A program made the translations under genes and the position numbers. Source: Nonomuraea sp. SBT364 (lineage in GTDB: Bacteria > Actinomycetota > Actinomycetes > Streptosporangiales > Streptosporangiaceae). Taken from it: a stretch of DNA of 34,851 nucleotides. The notes beneath the pieces are model-generated. The model was not told the DNA's origin. It saw only the letters and a program-made list of their open reading frames with translations, and ran no database searches. Numbering within the stretch: the first letter of the stretch is position 1; every line of letters starts with the position of its first letter. Shown one piece after another: positions 1 through 7,829 of this stretch. The stretch lies in contig NZ_LAVL01000087.1 in NCBI RefSeq assembly GCF_001083785.1, forward strand, positions 1 through 34,851, in the 5' to 3' direction.

Positions 1-30
1 CGCCCGAGCCGGGCGGCGGCGCCACCCCCC

Positions 31-80
31 TTGACCAGATGCCCGTTCTCCTAAATGATTATTCCTACTTAATAAGTAGG
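31..80 (+). promoter_or_regulatory. Promoter region and perfect palindrome upstream of the TauE/SafE gene
   Basis: A -35-like TTGACC lies at 31-36, and a weak -10-like AATGAT sits 17 bp further on. The sequence CCTACTTA-A-TAAGTAGG at 64-80 is an 8-bp perfect inverted repeat around one base, in an AT-rich patch within GC-rich DNA. It would cover the transcription start, which suits a repressor site. The palindrome is seen directly. The promoter hexamers are a fair but not strong match, and the regulator is unknown. Confidence 0.6.
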
Positions 81-102
81 GTAGATCGGAAAGGTGGGGA
101 AC

Positions 103-1026
103 GTGCGGGCGCTCATCCTGCTCGGGCTCGTCGGATTCGCGGCGCAGCTCGTAGACGGCAGCCTCGGCATGGCGTACGGGGTCACCTCGACCACGTTGCT
201 CCTGGCCGTCGGCACCAACGCGGCGGCCGCCTCGGCGACCGTGCACCTGGCCGAGATCGGCACCACTCTCGCCTCGGGCCTGTCCCACTGGCGCTTCGGC
301 AACATCGACTGGAAGGTCGTCGCCAGGATCGGCATCCCCGGCGCGGTCGGCGCGTTCGCCGGCGCGACGTTCCTGTCCAGCCTGTCGACCGAGCTCGCCG
401 CGCCGGTCATGTCGCTCATCCTGCTCTCGCTGGGCGCCTACATCCTGGTCCGCTTCACCGCGTTCGGGCTGCCGCGCGGCAACCTGGGCAAGCCGCTGCG
501 GCGGCGGTTCCTGGCACCGCTGGGCGTGGTGGCCGGGTTCGTCGACGCGACCGGCGGCGGCGGGTGGGGGCCGGTCGGCACCCCGGCCATCCTGGCGAGC
601 GGGCGGATGGAGCCGCGCAAGGTGATCGGGTCGATCGACGCCAGCGAGTTCCTGGTCGCGATCGCCGCCTCGGCCGGCTTCATCGTCGGCATCGGCTCGG
701 AGAACATCGACTTCGCCTGGGTGGCGGTGCTGCTGCTCGGCGGTGTGATCGCGGCCCCGATCGCCGCCTGGCTGGTGCGGCACGTGCCGCCGCGGGTCCT
801 CGGCTCGGCGGTGGGCGGCGTCATCATCCTGACCAACGTCCGCACCCTGCTGCGCAGCGACTGGATCGACGCGCCGGGCGGCGTCCAGACGGTCGCGTAC
901 ATCGCCATCGCCGCCGTCTGGGCGGCCGCGGTCGGCTACTCGGTGCGCGCCTACCGGCGCGACAAGGCCCTCGAACCCGCCGCGACCGCCCCGCGCGAGG
1001 ACGAGCAGGAAACCACCCCCGCCTGA
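103..1026 (+). CDS. TauE/SafE family anion permease
   Basis: An integral membrane protein of about 307 residues made almost entirely of hydrophobic segments (roughly eight), with the family's opening pattern of a glycine-rich first helix (GLVGFAAQLVDGSLGMAYG) repeated in degenerate form in the second half (VVAGFVDATGGGGWGP). The family exports or imports small sulfur-containing anions such as sulfite, sulfoacetate or taurine; the substrate cannot be read from sequence. I prefer GTG 103, which has AAGGTGG about 5-8 nt upstream, over GTG 94, whose purine stretch directly abuts the start. The gene stands alone, behind a palindrome and before a strong hairpin. A charged tail (REDEQE) ends the protein, likely in the cytoplasm. 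Confidence 0.85.
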   Translation: MRALILLGLVGFAAQLVDGSLGMAYGVTSTTLLLAVGTNAAAASATVHLAEIGTTLASGLSHWRFGNIDWKVVARIGIPGAVGAFAGATFLSSLSTELAAPVMSLILLSLGAYILVRFTAFGLPRGNLGKPLRRRFLAPLGVVAGFVDATGGGGWGPVGTPAILASGRMEPRKVIGSIDASEFLVAIAASAGFIVGIGSENIDFAWVAVLLLGGVIAAPIAAWLVRHVPPRVLGSAVGGVIILTNVRTLLRSDWIDAPGGVQTVAYIAIAAVWAAAVGYSVRAYRRDKALEPAATAPREDEQETTPA

Positions 1027-1035
1027 TGCGATCGG

Positions 1036-1063
1036 CCGGCCCCGGCGGGCGCGCCGGGGCCGG
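1036..1063 (+). terminator. Hairpin after the TauE/SafE gene
   Basis: CCGGCCCCGGCG and CGCCGGGGCCGG form a 12-bp perfect stem around a 4-base loop, starting 10 nt after the stop codon. No T-run follows, as is usual in high-GC actinomycetes. Confidence 0.7.
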
Positions 1064-1114
1064 GAACCGGCCCCGCACACGTGCGTCGGCATCGGCTTCG
1101 GGTAAGAGCGGCGG

Positions 1115-1975
1115 ATGTTCGACGACTTCGAGACCGGCATGATCGACGTGGGCGAGACGGAGCTGTTCGTCCGGCGCGGCGGCTCGGGCAGCCCGCTCCT
1201 GCTCCTGCACGGCCATCCCCGTACGCACGCGACCTGGCACCGCCTCGCCCCCCTCCTCGCTCCGCACCACACGGTGGTCTGTCCTGACCTGCGCGGCTAC
1301 GGCCGCTCCGGCAAACCGCCCACGACCTCCGACCACGCGCCCTACTCCAAGCGCGCCATGGCCGGCGACATGGTGGCGCTCATGCGGGCGCTGGGCCACG
1401 ACCGCTTCGCCGTGGCCGGTCACGACCGCGGCTCGTACGTCGCCCACCGCCTCGCCGCCGACCATCCCGGCGCGGTCACGCGCCTGATCGTGATGGACGG
1501 CATCCCCATCGGCGAGGCGCTGGCCCGCGCCGACGCGAGGTTCGCCGCCGCCTGGTGGCACTGGTTCTTCCTCGGGCAGACCGCCAAGCCCGCCGAGCGC
1601 GTCATCAACGCCGATCCCGACGCGTGGTACAGGGGCACCGCCGAGCAGATGGGCCGGGAGGCGTACGAGGACTACCGCCGGGCCATCCACGACCCGGCCA
1701 CCGTGCACGCGATGTGCGAGGACTACCGCGCCGGCCTGACCGTGGACCGCGCGGCCGACGACGCCGACCGTGCCGCGGGGCGCCGGCTCACCTGCCCCAC
1801 CCTGTTCCTCTGGGCGGCCAAGGACGACATGGAGGACCTGTACGGCGATCCGCTGGCGATCTGGCGCACCTGGGCCGACGACGTGACCGGTTACGCGATC
1901 GACAGCGGCCACCACCTGGCCGAGGAGGCCCCGGAGCAGCTGGCGGCGGCTCTGCTGGCATTCCTCCGCCCGTGA
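1115..1975 (+). CDS. Alpha/beta hydrolase of the haloacetate dehalogenase/epoxide hydrolase group
   Basis: A 286-residue single-domain alpha/beta hydrolase, probably cytoplasmic. The nucleophile elbow is GHDRG (Asp104). Asp128 (MDGIP) is the likely acid and His266 (DSGHH) the likely base. His149-Trp150 in AAWWHWFF match the halide pocket of fluoroacetate dehalogenase from Burkholderia FA1 at the same numbers, and Tyr204 (CEDYRAG) fits its halide-binding tyrosine. Arg105 is kept, but the second carboxylate-binding arginine (Arg108 in that enzyme) is Tyr108 here. The overall family is therefore clear, while haloacetate as substrate is doubtful. A -10-like TAAGAG lies 6 nt before the ATG and no good ribosome site is seen, so the mRNA may be leaderless. 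It ends tail to tail with the LacI gene. Confidence 0.8.
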   Translation: MFDDFETGMIDVGETELFVRRGGSGSPLLLLHGHPRTHATWHRLAPLLAPHHTVVCPDLRGYGRSGKPPTTSDHAPYSKRAMAGDMVALMRALGHDRFAVAGHDRGSYVAHRLAADHPGAVTRLIVMDGIPIGEALARADARFAAAWWHWFFLGQTAKPAERVINADPDAWYRGTAEQMGREAYEDYRRAIHDPATVHAMCEDYRAGLTVDRAADDADRAAGRRLTCPTLFLWAAKDDMEDLYGDPLAIWRTWADDVTGYAIDSGHHLAEEAPEQLAAALLAFLRP

Positions 1976-1990
1976 GCCCGCCGGACAGGC

Positions 1991-3001
1991 TCATGGCGCC
2001 GGGGCGGTGGAGGCGCGGACGACCAGTTCGGTGGCGAGCTCGACGTGGTGGGACTCGACCGTGTCGCCGGCCGCCAGCCGCAGCGCGGTGCGCAGGGCGA
2101 CGCCGCCCATCTCGCGCAGCGGCTGGCGCACCGTCGTCAGCGGCGGCGAGGCCATCTGGGCGATCTGCGTGTCGTCGAACCCCACGATGCTGAGGTCCTC
2201 GGGGATGCGCAGCCCGCGCGACCTCGCCGCCTCCATGAGGCCGAGCGCGGTCTCGTCGCAGCCCGCGAAGACGGCCGTCGGCGGCGCGGGCAGGCCGAGC
2301 AGCTCGGCCCCGCCCACCAGCCCGTCGTCGTACCGGAAGGTGCCCGGCAGCACGTACCCGGGCGGGACGGGCGCGCCGGCGGCCTCCATCGCGGCCCGGT
2401 AGCCGTGCAGCCGGGCCTGGTTGCAGGCGGCGGCCGGCGGCCCGCCGAGGTAGGCGACGCGGCGGTGGCCGAGGGCGAGCAGGTGCTGGGTCGCCGCCAG
2501 GCCGCCCGCGAAGTTCGTCGACCCGACGCTCGTCACACTGGCGCGCGGCAGGTTCAGCGGGTCGATCACGACCAGCGGCAGCCGGGCCCTGGACAGCGCG
2601 TCCAGCTCGGCGGCCGAGATCTCGCCGGTGACCGCGACCAGCGCGCGCCGCCCGCCCGCGACGAGGTCGCGGGCCCACGCGGCGGTCCGGTCGGCGACCT
2701 TGTTGATGCTCACCACGACCGAGGCGCACGCCTGCGCCCCGGCCAGGACCGCGCCCTGGATGATCTCGCTGGAGTACGCGTTCAGGTCGGAGTCGAACTG
2801 AACCTCGATCACGTACGCGGGCTCGGCCCGGCGCGGCGGGGGCGCCACGTAGTCGTGCTGCCGCAGCAGCGCCTGCACCAGCGACCGGGTCTCCGGCGCG
2901 ACGTCGCTGCGGCCGTTGAGCACCTTGGAAACGGTGGCCACCGACACGCCGGCCGAGGCCGCGACGGTGGCCAGCGTGGCGCGCCTAGGACGCGCCGGCA
3001 T
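1991..3001 (-). CDS. LacI-family transcriptional regulator of the adjacent sugar locus
   Basis: A 336-residue LacI/GalR repressor. The N-terminal helix-turn-helix and hinge helix occupy residues about 8-55 (TLATVAASAGVSVATVSKVL), followed by a periplasmic-binding-like sensor domain (VIEVQFDSDLNAYSSEI, LPLVVIDPLN, YLGGPPAAACNQARLHGYR, SIVGFDDTQIA, LTTVRQP). Its start overlaps the 3' end of the GH3 gene by 17 bp, so the two are co-transcribed and probably translationally coupled; no clear ribosome site precedes the ATG. It most likely binds the CGAAA-N-TTTCG elements at 5402-5415 and 5570-5585 and releases them on binding an imported oligosaccharide or its product. The resemblance to BxlR of Streptomyces rests on gene order and operator sequence. 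Confidence 0.9.
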   Translation of the reverse strand: MPARPRRATLATVAASAGVSVATVSKVLNGRSDVAPETRSLVQALLRQHDYVAPPPRRAEPAYVIEVQFDSDLNAYSSEIIQGAVLAGAQACASVVVSINKVADRTAAWARDLVAGGRRALVAVTGEISAAELDALSRARLPLVVIDPLNLPRASVTSVGSTNFAGGLAATQHLLALGHRRVAYLGGPPAAACNQARLHGYRAAMEAAGAPVPPGYVLPGTFRYDDGLVGGAELLGLPAPPTAVFAGCDETALGLMEAARSRGLRIPEDLSIVGFDDTQIAQMASPPLTTVRQPLREMGGVALRTALRLAAGDTVESHHVELATELVVRASTAPAP

Positions 3002-5381
3002 CGGGCCCGCCCAGGGGGACGACCTCCACGGGCGTGTCCAGCCGCCGGCCGGCGCCGGCCTCCCGCAGCGGGCCGGTCAGCCGTACCCGGCCGCGCAGCG
3101 GCAGGTCGGCCGACGAGGTGCCGACGAGCACGTCGAGGTCGCCGGGCTCGACGATCCGGCGCAGGTCGCGGCCGGTGAAGGCGGTGCGGTCGGTGTGCAC
3201 CAGGAAGCGCACCTCGGCGCTCGCGCCCGGCTCCAGCCGGACCCGGGCGAACCCGGTGAGCTGCCGCACCGGCCTGGTCACCTGGGCGAGCACGTCGCGC
3301 AGGTAGAGCTGGACGACCTCCTCGCCCGCCCGGCCGCCGGTGTTGCGCACCCGCGCGGACACGGTGAACTCGCCGTCCGTGGGCACCTCGGCGTCGCTGA
3401 CGCGCAGCCCGTCCACCTCGAAGGTGGTGTAGGAGGCGCCGTGCCCGAACGCGAACAGCGGCGTCGGGTCGAGGTTGCTGATGCCGTCGCTGTCGACGCC
3501 GAGCGGCGGCTGCAGGTAGGTGCCCGGCTGCCCGCCCGGGCGGCGGGGGATCTGCACCGGGAGCCTGCCGACGGGCTGGACCCGTCCCGACAGCACCCCG
3601 GCGATGGCCGCGCCGCCCTCCTCGCCCGGCATGAACGCCTGCACCAGCGCCGCCGCCCGGGCGTGCACCTCGCCCAGCGCGTACGGACGGCCGGAGACGA
3701 CCACCACGACGACGGGCGTGCCGGTCTCGGTCAGGGCCGTCACCAGGTCTTCCTGCGGGCCGGGCAGCCGCAGGTCCTCCGCGTCGCAGCCCTCGCCGGA
3801 GGTGCCCAGCCCGAACATGCCGGCCAGGTCGCCGACGACGGCCACGCACAGGTCGGCCTCGCCAGCGGCCGCGACCGCGTCGGCGAAGCCGGAGCGGTCG
3901 CCGTCGCGCACGTCGCAGCCGCGGTGGTGGACGATCTCGGCGTCGGGCAGCTCGGCCCGCAGCGCGTCGAGCACGGTGGGCGCCTCGATGCCGAGCCCGA
4001 GACCGGGATGGCGGGGCAGCACGTGGTTGGGGAAGGCGTAGCAGCCCATGAACGTGCGCGGGTCGTCGGCGCACGGCCCGACGACGGCGACCCGGCGCGC
4101 TCCCGGCGCCAGGGGCAGCGCCGTGCCCGCGTCGAGCAGCACGATCGAGCGTTCGGCCAGTTCCCGGGCGAGGTCGCGGTTGGCGGGGGAGTCGAGGTCC
4201 GCGGCGGCGGCCCCGGAGACGGACTTCTCGGGCGTCCAGTCCTCGTCGAGCAGCCCCAGCTCGGCCTTCTGCGTGAGCAGGCGGCGCGCCGCCCGGTCGA
4301 TCACCTCTTCGGCCAGCTCGCCGTCGCGCACCCGGCGGGCCAGGTGCTGCCCGAACCCGAGCGTGTCGGGCAGCTCGACGTCCAGGCCCGCCGTCAGCGC
4401 CAGCACCCCGGCCTCGCCGGCGTCGGCCGCGACCCCGTGCATGGTCGCCAGGAACGGGATGGACCAGTAGTCCGACACGACGGTCCCGGTGAACCCCCAC
4501 TCGCCGCGCAGCAGGTCGTCCAGCAGCCACGGGTCGACGGCGGCCGGGACGCCGTCGACGTCGGAGTAGGAGTTCATCACCGACCGCGCCCCGCCCCGCG
4601 CGATGGCGGTCTCGAACGGCGGCAGGATCACGTCCATCAGCTCGCGCCGGCCCATCGGCACCGGCCCGTGGTTGCGCGCCGCCCGCGAGGCCGAGTAGCC
4701 GGCGAAGTGCTTGAGCGTGGCGATGATCCCGGCGCTCTCCAAGCCGCGCACGTACGCCGAGCCGAGCATCGCGACCAGGTACGGGTCCTCGCCCATGGTC
4801 TCCTCGACCCGGCCCCACCGGTAGTCGCGGACCACGTCCAGGACGGGGGACAGGCCCTGGTGCGCGCCCACCGCCCGCATGTCGCGCCCGATGGCCGCGG
4901 CCATCCGCTCCACCAGGTCGGGGTCGAACGTCGCGCCCCAGGCGATGGCCGCCGGATAGACGGTCGCGCCGTACGTGGTGAAACCCGTCAGGCACTCCTC
5001 GTGCACGATCGCCGGGATGCCCAGCCGGGAGCCCGCCACGACCGCCCGCTGGAGCCGCACCACCTCGGCGGCCCCCTGCGCCGGCGTCACCGGCCCGCTG
5101 CCGAAAACCCGCGTCAGATGTCCGAGCCCGTGGCGCAGCTCCGGCTGGGCCGACTTGGTCGCCGCGAACACGTCCTGCATCGGCGCCACGTTGGCCGTGC
5201 CCGACTCGCCCCCGTCGGGACGCATGTCGTTGCCCGGCCACCAGCTGCCGAGCTGTGCCACCTTCTCCTCAAGCGTCATCTCCCCGAGAAGGGCGTCGAC
5301 CCGGTCGGCCACGGGCAGGGCAGGATCGCGCCAAGGGCGGGTAACCTGGCCCGGCGTGGGCGTCCGATCGAGTGCCGTCAT
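2985..5381 (-). CDS. Glycoside hydrolase family 3, intracellular beta-xylosidase/beta-glucosidase
   Basis: A 798-residue GH3 enzyme with no signal peptide, so it acts on imported oligosaccharides. The TIM barrel spans about 25-370 and holds the substrate-binding KHF (224-226) and the nucleophile Asp304 in VVSDYWS. The alpha/beta sandwich spans about 390-620 (VVVVVSGRPYALGEV, PGEEGG, GRLPVQIPRRPG). A fibronectin-III-like C-terminal domain spans about 665-745 (ASYTTFEVDGL to VQLYLRDV). The barrel, with its HEECLTGF and HQGLSPVLDVVRDYRWGRVEET segments, is the type found in actinomycete bxlA-like genes. Xylobiose is favoured by the operator type, but beta-glucosides cannot be excluded. AGGAG lies 6 nt upstream of the ATG. 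First gene of an operon with the LacI regulator and divergent from the ABC importer. Confidence 0.92.
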   Translation of the reverse strand: MTALDRTPTPGQVTRPWRDPALPVADRVDALLGEMTLEEKVAQLGSWWPGNDMRPDGGESGTANVAPMQDVFAATKSAQPELRHGLGHLTRVFGSGPVTPAQGAAEVVRLQRAVVAGSRLGIPAIVHEECLTGFTTYGATVYPAAIAWGATFDPDLVERMAAAIGRDMRAVGAHQGLSPVLDVVRDYRWGRVEETMGEDPYLVAMLGSAYVRGLESAGIIATLKHFAGYSASRAARNHGPVPMGRRELMDVILPPFETAIARGGARSVMNSYSDVDGVPAAVDPWLLDDLLRGEWGFTGTVVSDYWSIPFLATMHGVAADAGEAGVLALTAGLDVELPDTLGFGQHLARRVRDGELAEEVIDRAARRLLTQKAELGLLDEDWTPEKSVSGAAAADLDSPANRDLARELAERSIVLLDAGTALPLAPGARRVAVVGPCADDPRTFMGCYAFPNHVLPRHPGLGLGIEAPTVLDALRAELPDAEIVHHRGCDVRDGDRSGFADAVAAAGEADLCVAVVGDLAGMFGLGTSGEGCDAEDLRLPGPQEDLVTALTETGTPVVVVVVSGRPYALGEVHARAAALVQAFMPGEEGGAAIAGVLSGRVQPVGRLPVQIPRRPGGQPGTYLQPPLGVDSDGISNLDPTPLFAFGHGASYTTFEVDGLRVSDAEVPTDGEFTVSARVRNTGGRAGEEVVQLYLRDVLAQVTRPVRQLTGFARVRLEPGASAEVRFLVHTDRTAFTGRDLRRIVEPGDLDVLVGTSSADLPLRGRVRLTGPLREAGAGRRLDTPVEVVPLGGPDAGAS

Positions 5382-5401
5382 CTGCTGCTCCTTTAAGCCG
5401 C

Positions 5402-5424
5402 CGAAAGTTTCGAAATATTATCGA
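5402..5424 (-). promoter_or_regulatory. Operator and -10 region of the GH3-lacI operon
   Basis: CGAAA-G-TTTCG (5402-5412) is a perfect palindrome around one base and merges into TTTCGAAA (5408-5415). On the minus strand a -10-like GATAAT/TAATAT lies directly upstream of it, so the palindrome falls on the expected transcription start about 25 nt before the GH3 ATG. CGAAA-N-TTTCG is, from memory, the cis-element reported for xylanase and bxl genes in Streptomyces. Confidence 0.75.
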
Positions 5425-5523
5425 CAATCGCTGAGCGACCCGCGCGGAGATCTTCACCGACCCCGTTTGAACAGCTAGGTGCCCGTGCGAGAGTACAACA
5501 TGGACACGTCTGGAGACAGGGGG

Positions 5524-5552
5524 TTGACAGGCATATGGGCCGATTCTAGATT
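5524..5552 (+). promoter_or_regulatory. Promoter of the ABC sugar importer operon
   Basis: TTGACA at 5524-5529 and TAGATT at 5547-5552 are separated by exactly 17 bp, a near-consensus sigma-70-type (HrdB) promoter. Transcription would start near 5560, just before the operator at 5570-5585. Confidence 0.8.
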
Positions 5553-5569
5553 GCCTCCCGCGCGGTCAT

Positions 5570-5585
5570 TTTCGAAATGTTTCGA
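5570..5585 (+). promoter_or_regulatory. LacI-type operator of the importer operon
   Basis: TTTCGAAA at 5570-5577 overlaps CGAAA-TG-TTTCG at 5573-5584, the same half-sites as at the GH3 promoter. It lies just downstream of the promoter, a classic roadblock position. An in-frame ATG at 5577 lies inside this operator, a reason to reject it as the start of the binding protein. Confidence 0.75.
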
Positions 5586-5600
5586 CAGGGAGAGATCAGC

Positions 5601-6947
5601 GTGGAGCCCAGGACAACGTCTCGCCGTACCTTCCTCAGCCTCTCCATGGGTCTGCCCCTGGGAGCTGCGCTCGCCGCCTGTGGCACCTCGGGCCCGACCA
5701 GGCCCGGCGGCGGAGCGACGACCGGAGGCGGGGGCGGCGGCGCCACCTACTGGTACCTGTCCGGCATGCCCCAGGAGGGCATCCGGACCGGCGCGGTGGA
5801 GCGGTTCAACAAGGCCAACCCCGGCGCGCAGATCACCGGGACGACCTTCCAGAACGACGCCTACAAGACGAAGATCAAGACAGCGATCGGCGCGAGCCAG
5901 GCCCCCACGCTCATCTGGGGCTGGGGCGGCGGCACGCTGCGCAGCTACGTGCAGGCCGGCCAGGTCGAGGACCTGACGTCGTGGTTCGGCGAGAACGCCG
6001 CCGTCAAGGACCGGCTGTTCCCCTCCTCCTTCGGCGCGGCGACCATCGACGGCAAGATCTACGCGATGCCGTGCGAGACCGTCCAGCCGATCGTCCTGTT
6101 CTACAACAAGAAGCTGTTCGACAAGATCGGCGCCCAGCCCCCCGAGTCGTGGGGCGACATCATGGCCCTGGTGCCGAAGTTCAACGCGGCCGGCATCGCG
6201 CCGTTCTCGCTCGGCGGGCAGTCGCGCTGGACCAACATGATGTGGCTGGAGTTCCTCTTCGACCGCATCGCCGGCCCCGAGGTGTTCCAGGCCGTGTTCG
6301 ACGGCCAGAAGGACGCCTGGTCCAACCCGGCCGCCATCGACGCGCTCACCAAGATGCAGGACCTCATCAAGGCCGACGGCTTCATCAAGGGCTTCTCCTC
6401 GATCACCGCCGACTCCAACGCCGACCAGGCGCTCCTCTACACCGGCAAGGCCGCCATGATGCTGCACGGCTCGTGGACGTACGGCTCGATGTCCGCCGAC
6501 GGCGGCGACTTCGTCTCCGGCGGCAACCTGGGCTTCATGAACTTCCCGCCCGTCGAGGGCGGCAAGGGCGACCCCACCAACACCGTGGGCAACCCCGGCC
6601 AGTACCTGTCGATCTCGTCCAAGGCGACCGCCGAGCAGAAGGAGATCGCCAAGAAGTTCTTCGCCACCGGCGTGCTCGACGGCGAGGAGGTCAAGGGCTG
6701 GGTCAGCAACGGCTCGGTGCCGATCGTCCAGGGCGCCGACAGCAACTTCGCCGGGTCCAAGGACGCCGAGTGGCTCAACTTCGTCTACGGCGTCGCCAGC
6801 AAGGCCGCCACCTTCCAGCAGTCGTGGGACCAGGCGCTCAGCCCGACGGCCGCCGAGACGCTGCTGGACAACATCGCCAAGCTGTTCCAGCTCTCGGTGA
6901 CGCCGGAGGAGTTCGCCACCAACATGAACGCGGTCATCGGCAAGTGA
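5601..6947 (+). CDS. ABC sugar importer, solute-binding lipoprotein (Tat-type signal)
   Basis: A family 1-type extracellular solute-binding protein of 448 residues. The N-terminus carries a twin-arginine motif (SRRTFLS, residues 7-13) and a lipobox LAAC with the acylated Cys27, followed by a Gly/Ser/Thr-rich linker, so it should be exported folded and anchored outside the membrane. The body shows the usual clamp features (IYAMPCETVQPIVLFYNKKLFDKIG; AMMLHGSWTYGSM). The GTG start at 5601 has GGGAGAG about 7 nt upstream. It binds the oligosaccharide that the GH3 enzyme then cleaves; xyl-oligosaccharide is the favoured ligand by operator type. First gene of a three-gene importer operon. Confidence 0.9.
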   Translation: MEPRTTSRRTFLSLSMGLPLGAALAACGTSGPTRPGGGATTGGGGGGATYWYLSGMPQEGIRTGAVERFNKANPGAQITGTTFQNDAYKTKIKTAIGASQAPTLIWGWGGGTLRSYVQAGQVEDLTSWFGENAAVKDRLFPSSFGAATIDGKIYAMPCETVQPIVLFYNKKLFDKIGAQPPESWGDIMALVPKFNAAGIAPFSLGGQSRWTNMMWLEFLFDRIAGPEVFQAVFDGQKDAWSNPAAIDALTKMQDLIKADGFIKGFSSITADSNADQALLYTGKAAMMLHGSWTYGSMSADGGDFVSGGNLGFMNFPPVEGGKGDPTNTVGNPGQYLSISSKATAEQKEIAKKFFATGVLDGEEVKGWVSNGSVPIVQGADSNFAGSKDAEWLNFVYGVASKAATFQQSWDQALSPTAAETLLDNIAKLFQLSVTPEEFATNMNAVIGK

Positions 6948-7828
6948 GCGCACCCCCGCGGCACGGCTCGTCGCTCGGCTGGCTGGCCGTGCCCGCGTTG
7001 CTGCTCTTCGGCGGGTTCGGCGTGGTCCCCCTGGTCGGGGTGCTCGTGCTCAGCTTCACCTCGTGGGACGGGCTCGGCGACATCCACTTCGCCGGCTTCG
7101 AGAGCTGGCGCGCGGTGCTCGCCGACCCCGGCCTGCCGCACGCCCTGTGGGTGACGTTCCTGGTGATGGCCGTCTCCTGGCTGGTGCAGACACCGGCGAG
7201 CATCCTGCTCGGCGTGTTCCTGGCCGGCAAACAGCGCTACCGGGCGGTGCTGTCGGTCGTCTACTTCGTGCCGCTCCTGCTCAGCTCGGCCGCCATCGCG
7301 ATCACGTACAAGGCGCTGCTCGACCCGAACTTCGGGCTCGGCGCCGGGCTCGGGCTGGAGTTCCTGGCCCAGGACTGGCTCGGCGAGCCGGCGCTCGCCT
7401 TCAGCGTCGTCATCTTCGTGGTGTCCTGGCAGTTCATCCCGTTCCACTCGCTGATCTACCAGGGCGGCGCGCGGCAGATCCCGCGTTCCATGTACGAGGC
7501 GGCGGAGCTCGACGGGGCCGGCCGGATCCGCAAGTTCTTCAGCATCACCCTGCCGCAGCTCAAGTACACGATCGTGACCTCTTCGACGCTCATGGTCGTC
7601 GGGTCGCTGACGTTCTTCGACCTGATCTTCGTGCTGACCGCGGGCGGACCGGGCGACGCCACCCGGGTGCTCGCCCTCGACATGTACAAGCGCGGTTTCC
7701 AGGCCAACCTCATGGGCCCGGCCAGCGTGATCGCCATCATCCTCGTGCTGTTCGGCCTCGCCCTGGCTCTCGTGCTGCGCCGGGCGGCCGGCGGCACCGG
7801 CAGCGACAGCCGGATGGAGGGAGCCTGA
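6944..7828 (+). CDS. ABC sugar importer, permease (MalF type)
   Basis: A six-helix permease of about 294 residues. The start is the GTG at 6944, which overlaps the stop codon of the binding protein (GTGA), so translation is coupled. The cytoplasmic EAA loop that contacts the ATPase is visible as YEAAELDGAGRIRKFFSITLPQ in the last third. Typical endings follow (LIFVLTAGGPGDATRVLALDMYK). It pairs with the next permease to form the transmembrane channel. Confidence 0.9.
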   Translation: MSAPPRHGSSLGWLAVPALLLFGGFGVVPLVGVLVLSFTSWDGLGDIHFAGFESWRAVLADPGLPHALWVTFLVMAVSWLVQTPASILLGVFLAGKQRYRAVLSVVYFVPLLLSSAAIAITYKALLDPNFGLGAGLGLEFLAQDWLGEPALAFSVVIFVVSWQFIPFHSLIYQGGARQIPRSMYEAAELDGAGRIRKFFSITLPQLKYTIVTSSTLMVVGSLTFFDLIFVLTAGGPGDATRVLALDMYKRGFQANLMGPASVIAIILVLFGLALALVLRRAAGGTGSDSRMEGA

Positions 7829-7829
7829 C

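Noticed and set aside
2809..5396. Long open frames of about 800 codons overlapping the GH3 gene in other frames on both strands
   Set aside because: The GH3 frame contains the catalytic motifs and a ribosome site. The others are Arg/Ala/Pro-rich shadows.
5577..5600. ATG start of the solute-binding protein at 5577
   Set aside because: It lies inside the operator palindrome, has no ribosome site, and would put nine extra residues before the Tat signal. GTG 5601 has GGGAGAG.
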